From NCBI RefSeq assembly GCF_009760915.1, contig NZ_VIDQ01000067.1, positions 1 through 41,190 of the forward strand: DNA of 41,190 bases, read 5' to 3'. Source of the stretch: Azohydromonas aeria. Its GTDB lineage: Bacteria; Pseudomonadota; Gammaproteobacteria; Burkholderiales; Burkholderiaceae_C. Under the pieces are notes generated by a model. That model was not told the DNA's origin, did not search any database, and saw nothing but the letters and a program-made list of their open reading frames with translations. The first letter of the stretch is position 1. Each line of letters begins with the position of its first letter. The position numbers and the translations under genes are program-made. Shown piece after piece: positions 1 to 6,337 of the stretch.

Positions 1-2
1 AC

Positions 3-98
3 CCGGCAGCACGCGTGGCCGAGCTCACGCCACGGCTGTGGAAGCAGCACTTCGCCGCCAGCCCGCTGCGTTCGGCCTTGCACGGCGTGAGCGTTTAG
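3..98 (+). CDS. 3' end of an unidentified gene (partial)
   Basis: An open frame enters from the left edge and stops with TAG at 96-98. The 31 visible residues end in SPLRSALHGVSV. The composition (Arg, Ala, Leu, a Trp-Lys-Gln-His stretch) looks like real protein and the G/C third positions fit a coding frame. The fragment is too short to place in a family. I cannot tell whether it belongs to the integrated element or to something further left. The other two frames on this strand give less convincing peptides. Confidence 0.35.
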   Translation, partial: PAARVAELTPRLWKQHFAASPLRSALHGVSV

Positions 99-122
99 GC
101 AAGGACGCCGCGCAGCGGCCGC

Positions 123-449
123 TTACGAGCGTCCGAGCGGGCGGTAGCCTGCTTCCGCTGCCTTGGCTGTCGCCTTGTCGGGCTGGTCGTTCAGGTAGGT
201 CTTAAGTTCGACATAGACGCTGTAGCGGCGACGGTCTGCACGGAAGTCCGCCAAGCGTTGGAAAGTCGCCCCTGCCGGGTCAACGAAGATCGCTGGCAGT
301 GCCTCGGTGCATCGGTGGACACCGATTGGTCCGTACACGAAGGACTCACGGGCTTCGGCTTCGGAATCGTGCTCGGTGCCGTCGAAGCCAATGAGTGGGC
401 GGGTCTTGTCATAAGCCGGACTAGCCGGCGTGGAAGTTGTACGAGTCAT
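123..449 (-). CDS. Small hypothetical protein of the integrated element
   Basis: This encodes 108 residues of no family I recognise. The product is soluble, with no signal peptide or membrane segment. It has an acidic stretch (GTEHDSEAEARE) near residues 23-34 and a basic C-terminal half with ADFRADRRRYSVYVELK. I chose the ATG at 449 because AAAGGA lies eight bases upstream; an in-frame ATG at 488 has no such site. It is the last gene seen of a leftward set that includes the SF3-type helicase, and a cluster of TGCAC repeats sits just upstream of it. The lower GC content and less biased codon use match the helicase gene and differ from the chromosome after 3038. A role in the element's replication or regulation is possible by position only. 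Confidence 0.6.
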   Translation of the reverse strand: MTRTTSTPASPAYDKTRPLIGFDGTEHDSEAEARESFVYGPIGVHRCTEALPAIFVDPAGATFQRLADFRADRRRYSVYVELKTYLNDQPDKATAKAAEAGYRPLGRS

Positions 450-500
450 GAAAATCCTTTCGGATGGCACTTCGTTGAGAAGAAGCAAGCGTGCTAGGTC

Positions 501-601
501 TGCACGGCTTGCACACTCACGTAAGTTGTTGATTTACAAGGAAATTTTTGGTTTACAGGGCTGCACAGACCCCTGCACGCGGGTTGCACAGACCCCTGCA
601 C
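501..601. repeat. Iteron-like cluster of TGCAC repeats with AT-rich middle
   Basis: TGCAC occurs at 501, 510, 562, 574, 585 and 597. The last four are spaced 12, 11 and 12 bases, close to one helical turn. They include a perfect 17-bp direct repeat (562-578 and 585-601). Between the two groups is an AT-rich stretch with a second direct repeat of 13 bp (529-541 and 548-560, 11 of 13 matching). The cluster begins four bases beyond the helicase stop codon and lies upstream of the 108-residue gene. Repeats plus AT-rich DNA beside a replicative helicase are what a replication origin looks like, but a regulator-binding region for the downstream gene would fit as well. Confidence 0.55.
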
Positions 602-605
602 AAGA

Positions 606-1877
606 TCAGAAAGCCGGTTCTTTGTAGGCGGCTCGGATTTCTTCCAGCGTCATCCCTACCGGGTGGTAGATCGAGACTTGATTGCCGTTGATCCTTGGTC
701 GGCTTCGTTCCATACCTGCCTCAGTGAGCAAGTGGCCCAAGTGCAAATCATTCGGCTTGGACAAGCCTTCTTGTCCGATAGCGGAAATCAAGTCCGCGTA
801 TGTGAACACCTTGTTCTCGACCAAGTAGTCAGCCAGGAAAGCAGCGTGCGGGTTCTTGCTCAACGCAATCACTTCTCGCAGACCGTCGCTCACCGGGACC
901 GACTTGTGGTTGAAGCCAGCCAACGGGTATGTGCTGAAGAAGTTGAACACCCTGTCCAACGAGCCGGGCAGCTTCAGCCATGCATCAAGCGAGGCGATGA
1001 ACTGCTGAGTCTCTTGAAGGCTTTCCCGATGCACTGCACGGGTTAGGACGTACCAACGCCGTTCATCCGCGTCCAGGTATAGCGGACGAGCTTCGTTGCT
1101 CGCCAAGATGAAGCGGGTAAAGCACTGCACCATGCCGCCCGCAGCGTACTTCTGCTCGACGAACTGGCGTTCTTCGGTGAGCAAGGACTTCAGTTCAGTC
1201 TGTGTCTCGACGGACTTGGCCTTGCAATCGTCCAGCAGAACCAGCAGGTTGTTCTCCAGCAGTGAAGAATGCTTGCCAAGAACGCGGGAGTAGCTGGCGA
1301 CAACCGATGTGTGGTGCAGCAGCGGCTGAAGAATGTGCTCAACGAGATAGCCCTTGCCGGTGCCAGGAACGGACGGCAGCATGATGTGCCAGGACGGGCG
1401 TTCTTCGGGCTTCTGGAAGATGTGAGCCAGCCACTGCAAGAACGTATGCCGTTCGCTATCGGACGGTGCCAGCCGGGCAAAGAACTCATGGAACACCGGT
1501 GACACATCGGCATCTTCAGTTGCCGGCTCGTATGCCCGGTACGTGTTGACCCAGGTGCAGCCAGTCAGCGGTTCTTCGTAGAACGGGCCAGACCTTGGGC
1601 AGAACTTGGTGCCGACGACATGAGGTAGCGTCCGCGTGATGTAGCTGGCGGAACGCTGCACGCACTCTTTCTTCTGCGTGTGCAGCCACTTGTCGAAGTC
1701 GTTGTCGATGAACGAGAACGGAAGAAGCTTGCCGTTGAAGCGGTTGAACAGGCGGGTCTGGTTCGATCCCTCGCTGTCCATCTTGGTGAAGCCCCGAAGC
1801 TTCAAGCCTTGGCTGTATTCCTTGTGGAGTGCCTTCTCGTCCTCAGTCAGTTGTCGTTGTTCGGTCTGCACGGTCAT
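606..1877 (-). CDS. DUF5906-like SF3-type helicase of a mobile element
   Basis: The 423-residue product resembles the primase-associated helicases of phages, satellites and plasmids (DUF5906 type). Visible motifs are a Walker A PGTGKG at 171-176 (Lys175), a Walker B LLVLLDD at 211-217, the sensor-like ILASNE at 257-262 and an arginine-finger-like DADERRW at 269-275. These are the expected elements of a superfamily 3 AAA+ ring helicase that unwinds the element's origin. There is no obvious primase domain, since the 165 residues before Walker A have no zinc-finger or Toprim signature I recognise, so a primase would have to come from the host or from outside the window. The start ATG at 1877 follows GGGGGACAGTGA and overlaps the end of the preceding small gene by 35 bases, suggesting coupled translation. 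The function call is by motif and general family knowledge. Confidence 0.8.
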   Translation of the reverse strand: MTVQTEQRQLTEDEKALHKEYSQGLKLRGFTKMDSEGSNQTRLFNRFNGKLLPFSFIDNDFDKWLHTQKKECVQRSASYITRTLPHVVGTKFCPRSGPFYEEPLTGCTWVNTYRAYEPATEDADVSPVFHEFFARLAPSDSERHTFLQWLAHIFQKPEERPSWHIMLPSVPGTGKGYLVEHILQPLLHHTSVVASYSRVLGKHSSLLENNLLVLLDDCKAKSVETQTELKSLLTEERQFVEQKYAAGGMVQCFTRFILASNEARPLYLDADERRWYVLTRAVHRESLQETQQFIASLDAWLKLPGSLDRVFNFFSTYPLAGFNHKSVPVSDGLREVIALSKNPHAAFLADYLVENKVFTYADLISAIGQEGLSKPNDLHLGHLLTEAGMERSRPRINGNQVSIYHPVGMTLEEIRAAYKEPAF

Positions 1878-2022
1878 TCACTGTCCCCCGGTGGTTGTTG
1901 TTCGTCATGGTTTCAATCAGTCGTTCGATGGCAATGGAAGGTGAGGCAATGCCTTGGGCTCGCATGAAGTCATGCAGCACGAGCCAGTGGCCTTCACGAA
2001 AGTGAATCGTCTTCTTCAGCAT
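1843..2022 (-). CDS. Small ribbon-helix-helix-like protein (59 aa)
   Basis: This 59-codon frame starts at ATG 2022, five bases after the stop of the preceding gene, and ends 35 bases inside the helicase gene. The first 39 residues read as a short beta strand (KKTIHF), a helix (EGHWLVLHDFMRAQG), then SPSIAIERLIETM as a second helix. This is the layout of Arc/MetJ-type ribbon-helix-helix DNA-binding proteins. The remaining 20 residues are polar and probably disordered. The tight spacing argues that it is a real operon member. It is a good candidate to bind the palindrome in the operon promoter, but that is inference. No strong Shine-Dalgarno sequence is visible (only TGAAG), so it may rely on coupling to the upstream gene. 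Confidence 0.6.
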   Translation of the reverse strand: MLKKTIHFREGHWLVLHDFMRAQGIASPSIAIERLIETMTNNNHRGTVNDRADRTTTTD

Positions 2023-2026
2023 GGCT

Positions 2027-2320
2027 TCACATGGTCTGAAGCAGCGGCTTGCACTGGGCTGGCGTCATCTTTCCATCGAAGCACAGTTCAAGGATTGCGT
2101 TCCAGTGCGGACCCGAACGGGCACGAAGTCGCTTGAGCACTGACTTCACAGACTCGGGCGTCCAAGGTGCTCCGGTAGATGCTGGGATGCCGGATTGGTT
2201 GAGTGCATCAGCGATGGCGGCTTGACGCTGGCGGGACGTGATGCCGTTGAGAAGGATGCGAAGCACGCCTTCGTAGTAGGCGAGGCTGTGCCGCGTGTTG
2301 CGAGGGAAGATCGTTGTCAT
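2027..2320 (-). CDS. Recombinase-domain-like small protein, first gene of the element operon
   Basis: The product has 97 residues. Residues 33-70 (AAIADALNQSGIPASTGAPW and what follows) resemble the Recombinase domain of large serine recombinases, in which a helix-turn-helix recognises the next repeat unit. There is no resolvase catalytic domain, so the protein is a stand-alone DNA-binding module and not an integrase. It is the promoter-proximal gene of a leftward operon with the RHH-like gene and the helicase. Its ATG at 2320 follows GGAGCTTTGAAAC, a reasonable ribosome site. A job in controlling transcription or excision is plausible; the family assignment is from pattern only. Confidence 0.6.
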   Translation of the reverse strand: MTTIFPRNTRHSLAYYEGVLRILLNGITSRQRQAAIADALNQSGIPASTGAPWTPESVKSVLKRLRARSGPHWNAILELCFDGKMTPAQCKPLLQTM

Positions 2321-2337
2321 GTTTCAAAGCTCCAATG

Positions 2338-2369
2338 AAAAAGGGCCAGCCGGTAACGGTCTAGCCCTT
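2338..2369 (-). terminator. Terminator-like hairpin in the element operon leader (possible attenuator)
   Basis: On the minus strand AAGGGCTAG pairs with CTGGCCCTT (one G-U pair). The inner CCG and CGG extend the stem to about 12 bp around a four-base loop with one bulged base. TTTTT follows at the 3' side. This is a convincing intrinsic terminator shape, yet it lies between the promoter at 2418-2446 and the first gene at 2320. It could be an attenuator. Confidence 0.6.
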
Positions 2370-2417
2370 GGTTAACGAAGAAGTAGCGGGACGTATCGGT
2401 ACCCGACCACTTGTGTA

Positions 2418-2446
2418 ATGATACAGCATGAGTGTCATATTGTCAA
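2418..2446 (-). promoter_or_regulatory. Sigma-70 promoter with embedded palindromic operator
   Basis: On the minus strand TTGACA (2446-2441, perfect -35) is followed after exactly 17 bases by TATCAT (2423-2418, five of six matches to the -10 consensus). An inverted repeat ATGATAC-N7-GTGTCAT (2418-2438, six of seven matching) covers the -10 box and the spacer, an ideal site for a repressor. It drives the leftward operon starting at 2320, leaving a leader of roughly 90 bases that contains the hairpin at 2338-2369. Confidence 0.75.
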
Positions 2447-2450
2447 TACC

Positions 2451-2808
2451 CTCAGACGCCTAGCAAGAATGATGCCAATGATGCAGTTTTCGGCTGTTTC
2501 CCAAGCGGCCCTAACACGCATGACTGCCAAACAGAACTAGGCTGTCGGTGGCGAGCGGACAGACAGCCGGCCCCTGTTGTGGCTGGCGTCTGACTCTGAA
2601 AAATCCGCAGGAAGCGGCCCGGCTTTCCTTGGAAACGAGGCAATCCACACCAGAAATATGAGCCTGCCCGGTGACGGTGCTCGACACAGACCGTACCGGG
2701 GTCGGTGGCTGACCTTAGCCCCAAAAATATAGAGATGGCTTGGTGACTGGTGCTGCTTGCCCGGTGGTGCTTTCAGTCCGGTTCGATCTGCTTTGCCAGC
2801 AAGGAACC
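2451..2808. other. Gene-free end region of the integrated element
   Basis: About 360 bases between the operon promoter and the host junction hold no open frame with convincing protein. The two long minus-strand frames here are rich in Arg, Pro and Ser and have no recognisable motif or ribosome site. Imperfect repeats such as CCCGGTGACGGTGCTCG and CCCGGTGGTGCTTTCAG occur. Non-coding element-end sequence is the best description. Confidence 0.4.
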
Positions 2809-2810
2809 GC

Positions 2811-3029
2811 TCAAGACCGATCCGAAGGAGTGCGGTGTAGCAGGACGCACGGTGCCGCCAGGAGGCCCGTAGAGGCCCATAGCGGGCTTGTGGGACGGCA
2901 GCAGTGGGTAACACCGCCGGTTGTTGGTGTAATCTGCCAGACCATCTTGACGTTCTGCCCGCCCGCACCCTGCGCGCGCACCGCCGTGCAGTGCACCTCG
3001 TGCGGCTGGACGCGCAGGCTCGGCTTCAT
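2811..3029 (-). pseudogene. arfB: Truncated arfB (peptidyl-tRNA hydrolase, ribosome rescue), cut after the GGQ motif
   Basis: The ATG at 3029 opens a frame whose first 27 residues match the N-terminus of ArfB/YaeJ/ICT1: PHEVHCTAVRAQGAGGQNV, including the catalytic GGQ. In the family the next residues are NKV followed by about 100 more. Here the sequence changes at about 2947 into KMVWQITPTTGGVTH and stops at 2811, giving 72 residues with 45 unrelated ones at the end. The gene starts eight bases after the thioesterase stop, so the two once formed an operon. The remaining arfB part is not in the window. The simplest reading is integration of the element to the left into arfB. The product would lack the basic C-terminal tail that enters the ribosomal mRNA channel and is probably inactive. 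Confidence 0.8.
2938..2957. other. Candidate attachment-site junction inside arfB
   Basis: At the point where arfB homology ends, the minus strand reads CAGAAC-GTCAAGAT-GGTCTG. The 6-bp arms are inverted (five of six matching) around an 8-base spacer, the usual architecture of a tyrosine-recombinase core site. The chromosome-like side is to the right. A second inverted pair, TAACACC and GGTGTAA (2909-2932), lies just inside the element side. The partner site is outside the window, so the crossover position is inferred. Confidence 0.45.
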
Positions 3030-3037
3030 GGCCACGC

Positions 3038-3592
3038 TCAGGCCTTGGGCGCCCTGGCCGTCTTGGCCGTCTTGGCGGTCTTGGCCGCCGCAGCGGCCGG
3101 CGCCGGCATAGCCGTCTCGCGCAGGGACTGCGAGCGCTGTTCCAGCTCCTGGCGCAGCGCGCGGCGCACCTTGGCCTGCTCGAAGCGGCGCTTCTCCTCG
3201 GGCGAGAAGGGCCGCAGCGGCGGCACCGGCGCGGGCTTGCGGTCGTCGTCCACGGCCACCATCGTGAAGAAGCAGCTGTTGACGTGGCGCACCACCTGGG
3301 TGCGGATGTCCTCGGCAATGACCTTGATGCCGATCTCCATCGACGAGGTGCCGGTGTGGTTGACGCTGGCCAGGAAGGTGACGAGCTCGCCGACATGGAT
3401 GGGCTGGCGGAACATCACCTGGTCCACCGACAGCGTCACCACGTAGCGCCCGGCATAGCGGCTGGCGCAGGCGTAGGCCACCTGGTCGAGCAGCTTCAGG
3501 ATCGTGCCGCCGTGCACGTTGCCCGAGAAGTTGGCGGTGTCCGGGGTCATCAGCACGGTCATGCTGAGTTGATGAGCGGGCAGGTGGTTCAT
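3038..3592 (-). CDS. Acyl-CoA thioesterase, hotdog fold
   Basis: The 184-residue product hydrolyses acyl-CoA to free acid and CoA, as judged from the single hotdog domain at about residues 8-125. The segment NFSGNVHGGTILKLLDQ (22-38) is the hallmark of the YciA/BACH-type thioesterases, with the conserved Asn, His-Gly-Gly and catalytic Asp. TGTSSMEIGIKV is the second conserved strand. After the domain comes a charged helix (EEKRRFEQAKVRRALRQ) and a low-complexity tail with AAAAAKTAKTAKTARAPKA, unusual for the family. It lies downstream of alr on the same strand and directly upstream of the broken arfB, so it now has no intact downstream partner. Chain-length preference cannot be read from the sequence. 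Confidence 0.85.
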   Translation of the reverse strand: MNHLPAHQLSMTVLMTPDTANFSGNVHGGTILKLLDQVAYACASRYAGRYVVTLSVDQVMFRQPIHVGELVTFLASVNHTGTSSMEIGIKVIAEDIRTQVVRHVNSCFFTMVAVDDDRKPAPVPPLRPFSPEEKRRFEQAKVRRALRQELEQRSQSLRETAMPAPAAAAAKTAKTAKTARAPKA

Positions 3593-3640
3593 GGGCAGAC
3601 AGCTGGGTGAAGAAAGGGAAGGGGCCGCCGCGCCGTGCGT

Positions 3641-4738
3641 TCAGTCCACGGCCACCGGCACGCGCGCGGCCAGCGCGCACATCAGCTCGTAGCCGAGCGT
3701 GCCGGCGGCATGCGCGACCTCGTCGATCGCAAGCACCGTGCCGCGCGGCCCGCGGCCCCACAGCGTGACCTCGGCACCGGGCTGCGCGCCGGGCACGGGC
3801 GTGAGGTCCACGGCCAGCATGTCCATCGACACGCGCCCGATCGTGCGCGTGCGCACGCCCTCGACCAGCACCGGCGTGCCGGTGCCGGCGTGGCGCGGGT
3901 AGCCGTCGGCATAGCCGCAGGCCACCACGCCGATGCGCATCGGCTGCCCGGCCGTGAAGGTGCTGCCGTAGCCCACGCTGTCGCCGGGCTGCAGCTGCTG
4001 CACGGCGATCAGTTGCGAGCGCAGCGTCATGGTCGGCCGCAGGTCCCAGTGGGCGATGTCGTGCTCGGGGAAGTCCGGCGCGCTGCCGTAGACCATGATC
4101 CCGGCGCGCAGCCAGTCGGCGCGCACGCGCGCGTCGCCTCCGGCATGGCGCAGCGTCGCGGCGCTGTTGCTCAGCGTGCGCTCGCCGGGCAGGTCGGCCG
4201 TGGCGTCCTCGAAGCAGCGCAGCTGCCGCTCGATGCCGCGCGGGCCGTCGGCGTCGGAGAAGTGGGTCATGAACGAGATCTCGTCCACCTGCGGCAGCGC
4301 GTTGAGCCGGGCCCAGGCCGAGCGGAAGGCCTGCGGCGTGAAACCCAGGCGGTTCATGCCGCTGTTGAGCTTGAGGAACACGCGGTGCGGCAGCTGCGTC
4401 TTGTGCGCGGCGAGCCAGTCGATCTGCGCCTCGCGGTGCACCGCGTGCCACAGGTCCAGCCGCGAGCACAGCTCCAGGTCGCGCGCTTCGAAAGTTCCTT
4501 CGAGCAGCAGGATCGGCCCGCGCCAGTCGAGGCTGCGCAGCCGCTGCGCCTCGTCCAGGTCGAGCAGCGCGAAACCGTCGGCGCCGCGCAGCGCCTGGAA
4601 CACGCGCTCGATGCCGTGGCCGTAGGCGTTGGCCTTGACCACCGCCCAGACCCGCGCGTCGGGCGCGGCGGCGCGCGCGCGCCCCAGGTTGTGCGTCAGG
4701 GCCTCGGTGTGGATCAGGGCTTGGATGGGGCGCGGCAT
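3641..4738 (-). CDS. alr: Alanine racemase
   Basis: This PLP enzyme interconverts L- and D-alanine for peptidoglycan synthesis in the cytoplasm. In the 365-residue product the PLP lysine is Lys35 in AVVKANAYGHG and the opposite catalytic tyrosine is about Tyr257 in GDSVGYGST, with RVSMDMLAVDL nearby in the C-terminal beta domain. Length is normal for the family. The open frame extends upstream to 4813, but homology places the start at MPRPIQALIHTEAL (ATG 4738); no clear Shine-Dalgarno sequence precedes either ATG. It is divergent from lplT, with a 187-base shared promoter region, a pairing I know from other Comamonadaceae-type genomes. Whether it is the housekeeping Alr or a catabolic DadX cannot be decided, though no dadA is present. 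Confidence 0.93.
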   Translation of the reverse strand: MPRPIQALIHTEALTHNLGRARAAAPDARVWAVVKANAYGHGIERVFQALRGADGFALLDLDEAQRLRSLDWRGPILLLEGTFEARDLELCSRLDLWHAVHREAQIDWLAAHKTQLPHRVFLKLNSGMNRLGFTPQAFRSAWARLNALPQVDEISFMTHFSDADGPRGIERQLRCFEDATADLPGERTLSNSAATLRHAGGDARVRADWLRAGIMVYGSAPDFPEHDIAHWDLRPTMTLRSQLIAVQQLQPGDSVGYGSTFTAGQPMRIGVVACGYADGYPRHAGTGTPVLVEGVRTRTIGRVSMDMLAVDLTPVPGAQPGAEVTLWGRGPRGTVLAIDEVAHAAGTLGYELMCALAARVPVAVD

Positions 4739-4925
4739 GGCACGGCAACGGACAAAGTGAGCAGCAATTCTGCCTTTGGCCCGCAAGGCGCTTTCACGAT
4801 GCGGGAGGCCCAAAAGCCGCGTGCTATAACCCCGCGCTTTGGCCCCAGGTGTCCCTCAGGCATTTTCTGGCGCAGGTGCGGGTCCAGGAATGTCCTGACC
4901 GGCGCATGCCCAGCGCCCGCTGCGC

Positions 4926-6203
4926 ATGAAAAAAGGCTTCTACACGATCATGTCGGCGCAGTTCTTCAGCTCGCTGGCTGACAACGCGCTGTTCGTCGCG
5001 GCGGTCGAACTGCTCAGGAGCTCCGGCGCGGCGGAGTGGCAGCGCGCGGCGCTGGTGCCGATGTTCGCGCTGTTCTACGTGGTGCTGGCGCCCTTCGTGG
5101 GCGCCTTTGCCGACGCGGTGCCCAAGGGCAAGGTGATGTTCATCGCCAACAGCATCAAGGTCGCGGGCTGCCTGCTGATGCTGTTCGGCGTGCACCCGCT
5201 GGCGGCCTACGCCATCGTCGGGCTGGGCGCGGCGGCGTACTCGCCGGCCAAGTACGGCATCCTCACCGAGCTGCTGCCGCCGTCGCAGCTGGTCAAGGCC
5301 AACGGCTGGATCGAGGGGCTGACCATCGGCTCGATCATCCTGGGCGTGCTGCTGGGCGGGCAGCTGGTGGGGCCGCGCCTGGGCGCGGCGCTGCTGGGCT
5401 TCGACCTGCCGCTGATCGACACCGGCGTGGACACGCCGGCCGAGGCCGCCATCGCCTCGATGATCCTGTTCTACGCCATCGCCGCGCTGTTCAACCTGCA
5501 CATCCCGCGCACCGAGGCGCCGCTGCAGCCGCTGGACCTGGGCCCCGCCGGCCTGGTGCGCGACTTCTCGCAGTGCAACGCCCGGCTGTGGGCCGACAAG
5601 CTCGGCCAGATCTCGCTGGCCACGACCACGCTGTTCTGGGGCGTGTCCGGGAACCTGCGCTACATCGTGCTGGCCTGGGCCGCCGCGGCGCTGGGCTACA
5701 GCACCACGCAGGCCTCGTCGCTGGTGGGCGTGGTGGCCATCGGCACGGCCGTGGGCGCCGTGGTGGCCTCGCTGTTCATGCGGCTCGACCGCGCCACCAG
5801 CGTGATCCCGCTGGGCGTGCTCATGGGGCTGCTGGTCATCGGCATGAACTACATCGACGACGTGTGGGTCGCCGCGCCGTTCCTGATCCTGCTGGGCGGC
5901 ATCGGCGGCTACCTGGTGGTGCCGATGAACGCGCTGCTGCAGCACCGCGGCCACAACCTCATGGGCGCGGGGCGCTCCATCGCCGTGCAGAACTTCAACG
6001 AGCAGGCCTGCATCCTGGGCCTGGGCGCGTTCTACACCGGCATGACCAAGCTGGGCATGTCGGCGTTCGGCGCCATCACCATCTTTGGCCTGGTGGTGGC
6101 GGCCACGATGGCGCTGATCGGGCGCTGGCACCGGCGCAACTGCCGGCGCCACCCCGACGAGGTCGAGCGCCTGCTGGCCATCGCGCGCACGGACCGGCAT
6201 TGA
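4926..6203 (+). CDS. lplT: Lysophospholipid transporter LplT (MFS)
   Basis: The 425-residue inner-membrane protein has about 12 hydrophobic segments and starts with the family signature FYTIMSAQFFSSLADNALF. LplT flips lysophospholipids from the outer to the inner leaflet of the inner membrane for re-acylation. AYSPAKYGILTELLPPSQLV and the loop GWIEGLTIGS are also typical of the family. In enterobacteria lplT is linked with aas; here no acyltransferase is adjacent and the neighbour is the divergent alr gene. The start ATG at 4926 has no good ribosome site upstream but matches family alignments from memory. Right after the stop comes a palindromic repeat (6211-6305). Confidence 0.87.
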   Translation: MKKGFYTIMSAQFFSSLADNALFVAAVELLRSSGAAEWQRAALVPMFALFYVVLAPFVGAFADAVPKGKVMFIANSIKVAGCLLMLFGVHPLAAYAIVGLGAAAYSPAKYGILTELLPPSQLVKANGWIEGLTIGSIILGVLLGGQLVGPRLGAALLGFDLPLIDTGVDTPAEAAIASMILFYAIAALFNLHIPRTEAPLQPLDLGPAGLVRDFSQCNARLWADKLGQISLATTTLFWGVSGNLRYIVLAWAAAALGYSTTQASSLVGVVAIGTAVGAVVASLFMRLDRATSVIPLGVLMGLLVIGMNYIDDVWVAAPFLILLGGIGGYLVVPMNALLQHRGHNLMGAGRSIAVQNFNEQACILGLGAFYTGMTKLGMSAFGAITIFGLVVAATMALIGRWHRRNCRRHPDEVERLLAIARTDRH

Positions 6204-6210
6204 CGCATTG

Positions 6211-6305
6211 CGTTCGTCCTGAGGTATCGAAGGATGGACGGCCCTGGCCGGGGTGCTGCCATCGCAGCCTGGCGGATTCACCCTTCGATACCTCAGGGCG
6301 AACGG
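6211..6305. repeat. GAGGTATCGAAGG-type palindromic repeat, two arms
   Basis: CGTTCGTCCTGAGGTATCGA at 6211 is matched by an inverted copy ending in GATACCTCAGGGCGAACGG at 6305, with a GACGGCCCTGGCCG segment inside. The same arms recur at 10481-10650 and 29135-29302. The layout is that of a REP-type dispersed element. It fills most of the gap between lplT and the EamA gene. Confidence 0.85.
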
Positions 6306-6337
6306 ATGGGTAGGCGTCCGTTGGCCGCGAACCCTCC

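Noticed and set aside
501..601. CRISPR array
   Set aside because: The repeats are only 5 to 17 bases, not evenly spaced by 30-40 base unique spacers, and no cas gene is near.
2452..2968. Two minus-strand open frames (90 and 143 codons) in the element-end region
   Set aside because: Composition is Arg/Ser/Pro-rich without motif, no ribosome site is visible, and they overlap each other and the arfB junction. Non-coding DNA is more likely.
3635..4981. Long plus-strand open frame antisense to alr
   Set aside because: High GC leaves few stop codons on the opposite strand; the translation is Arg/His/Ala-rich and alr is clearly the real gene.
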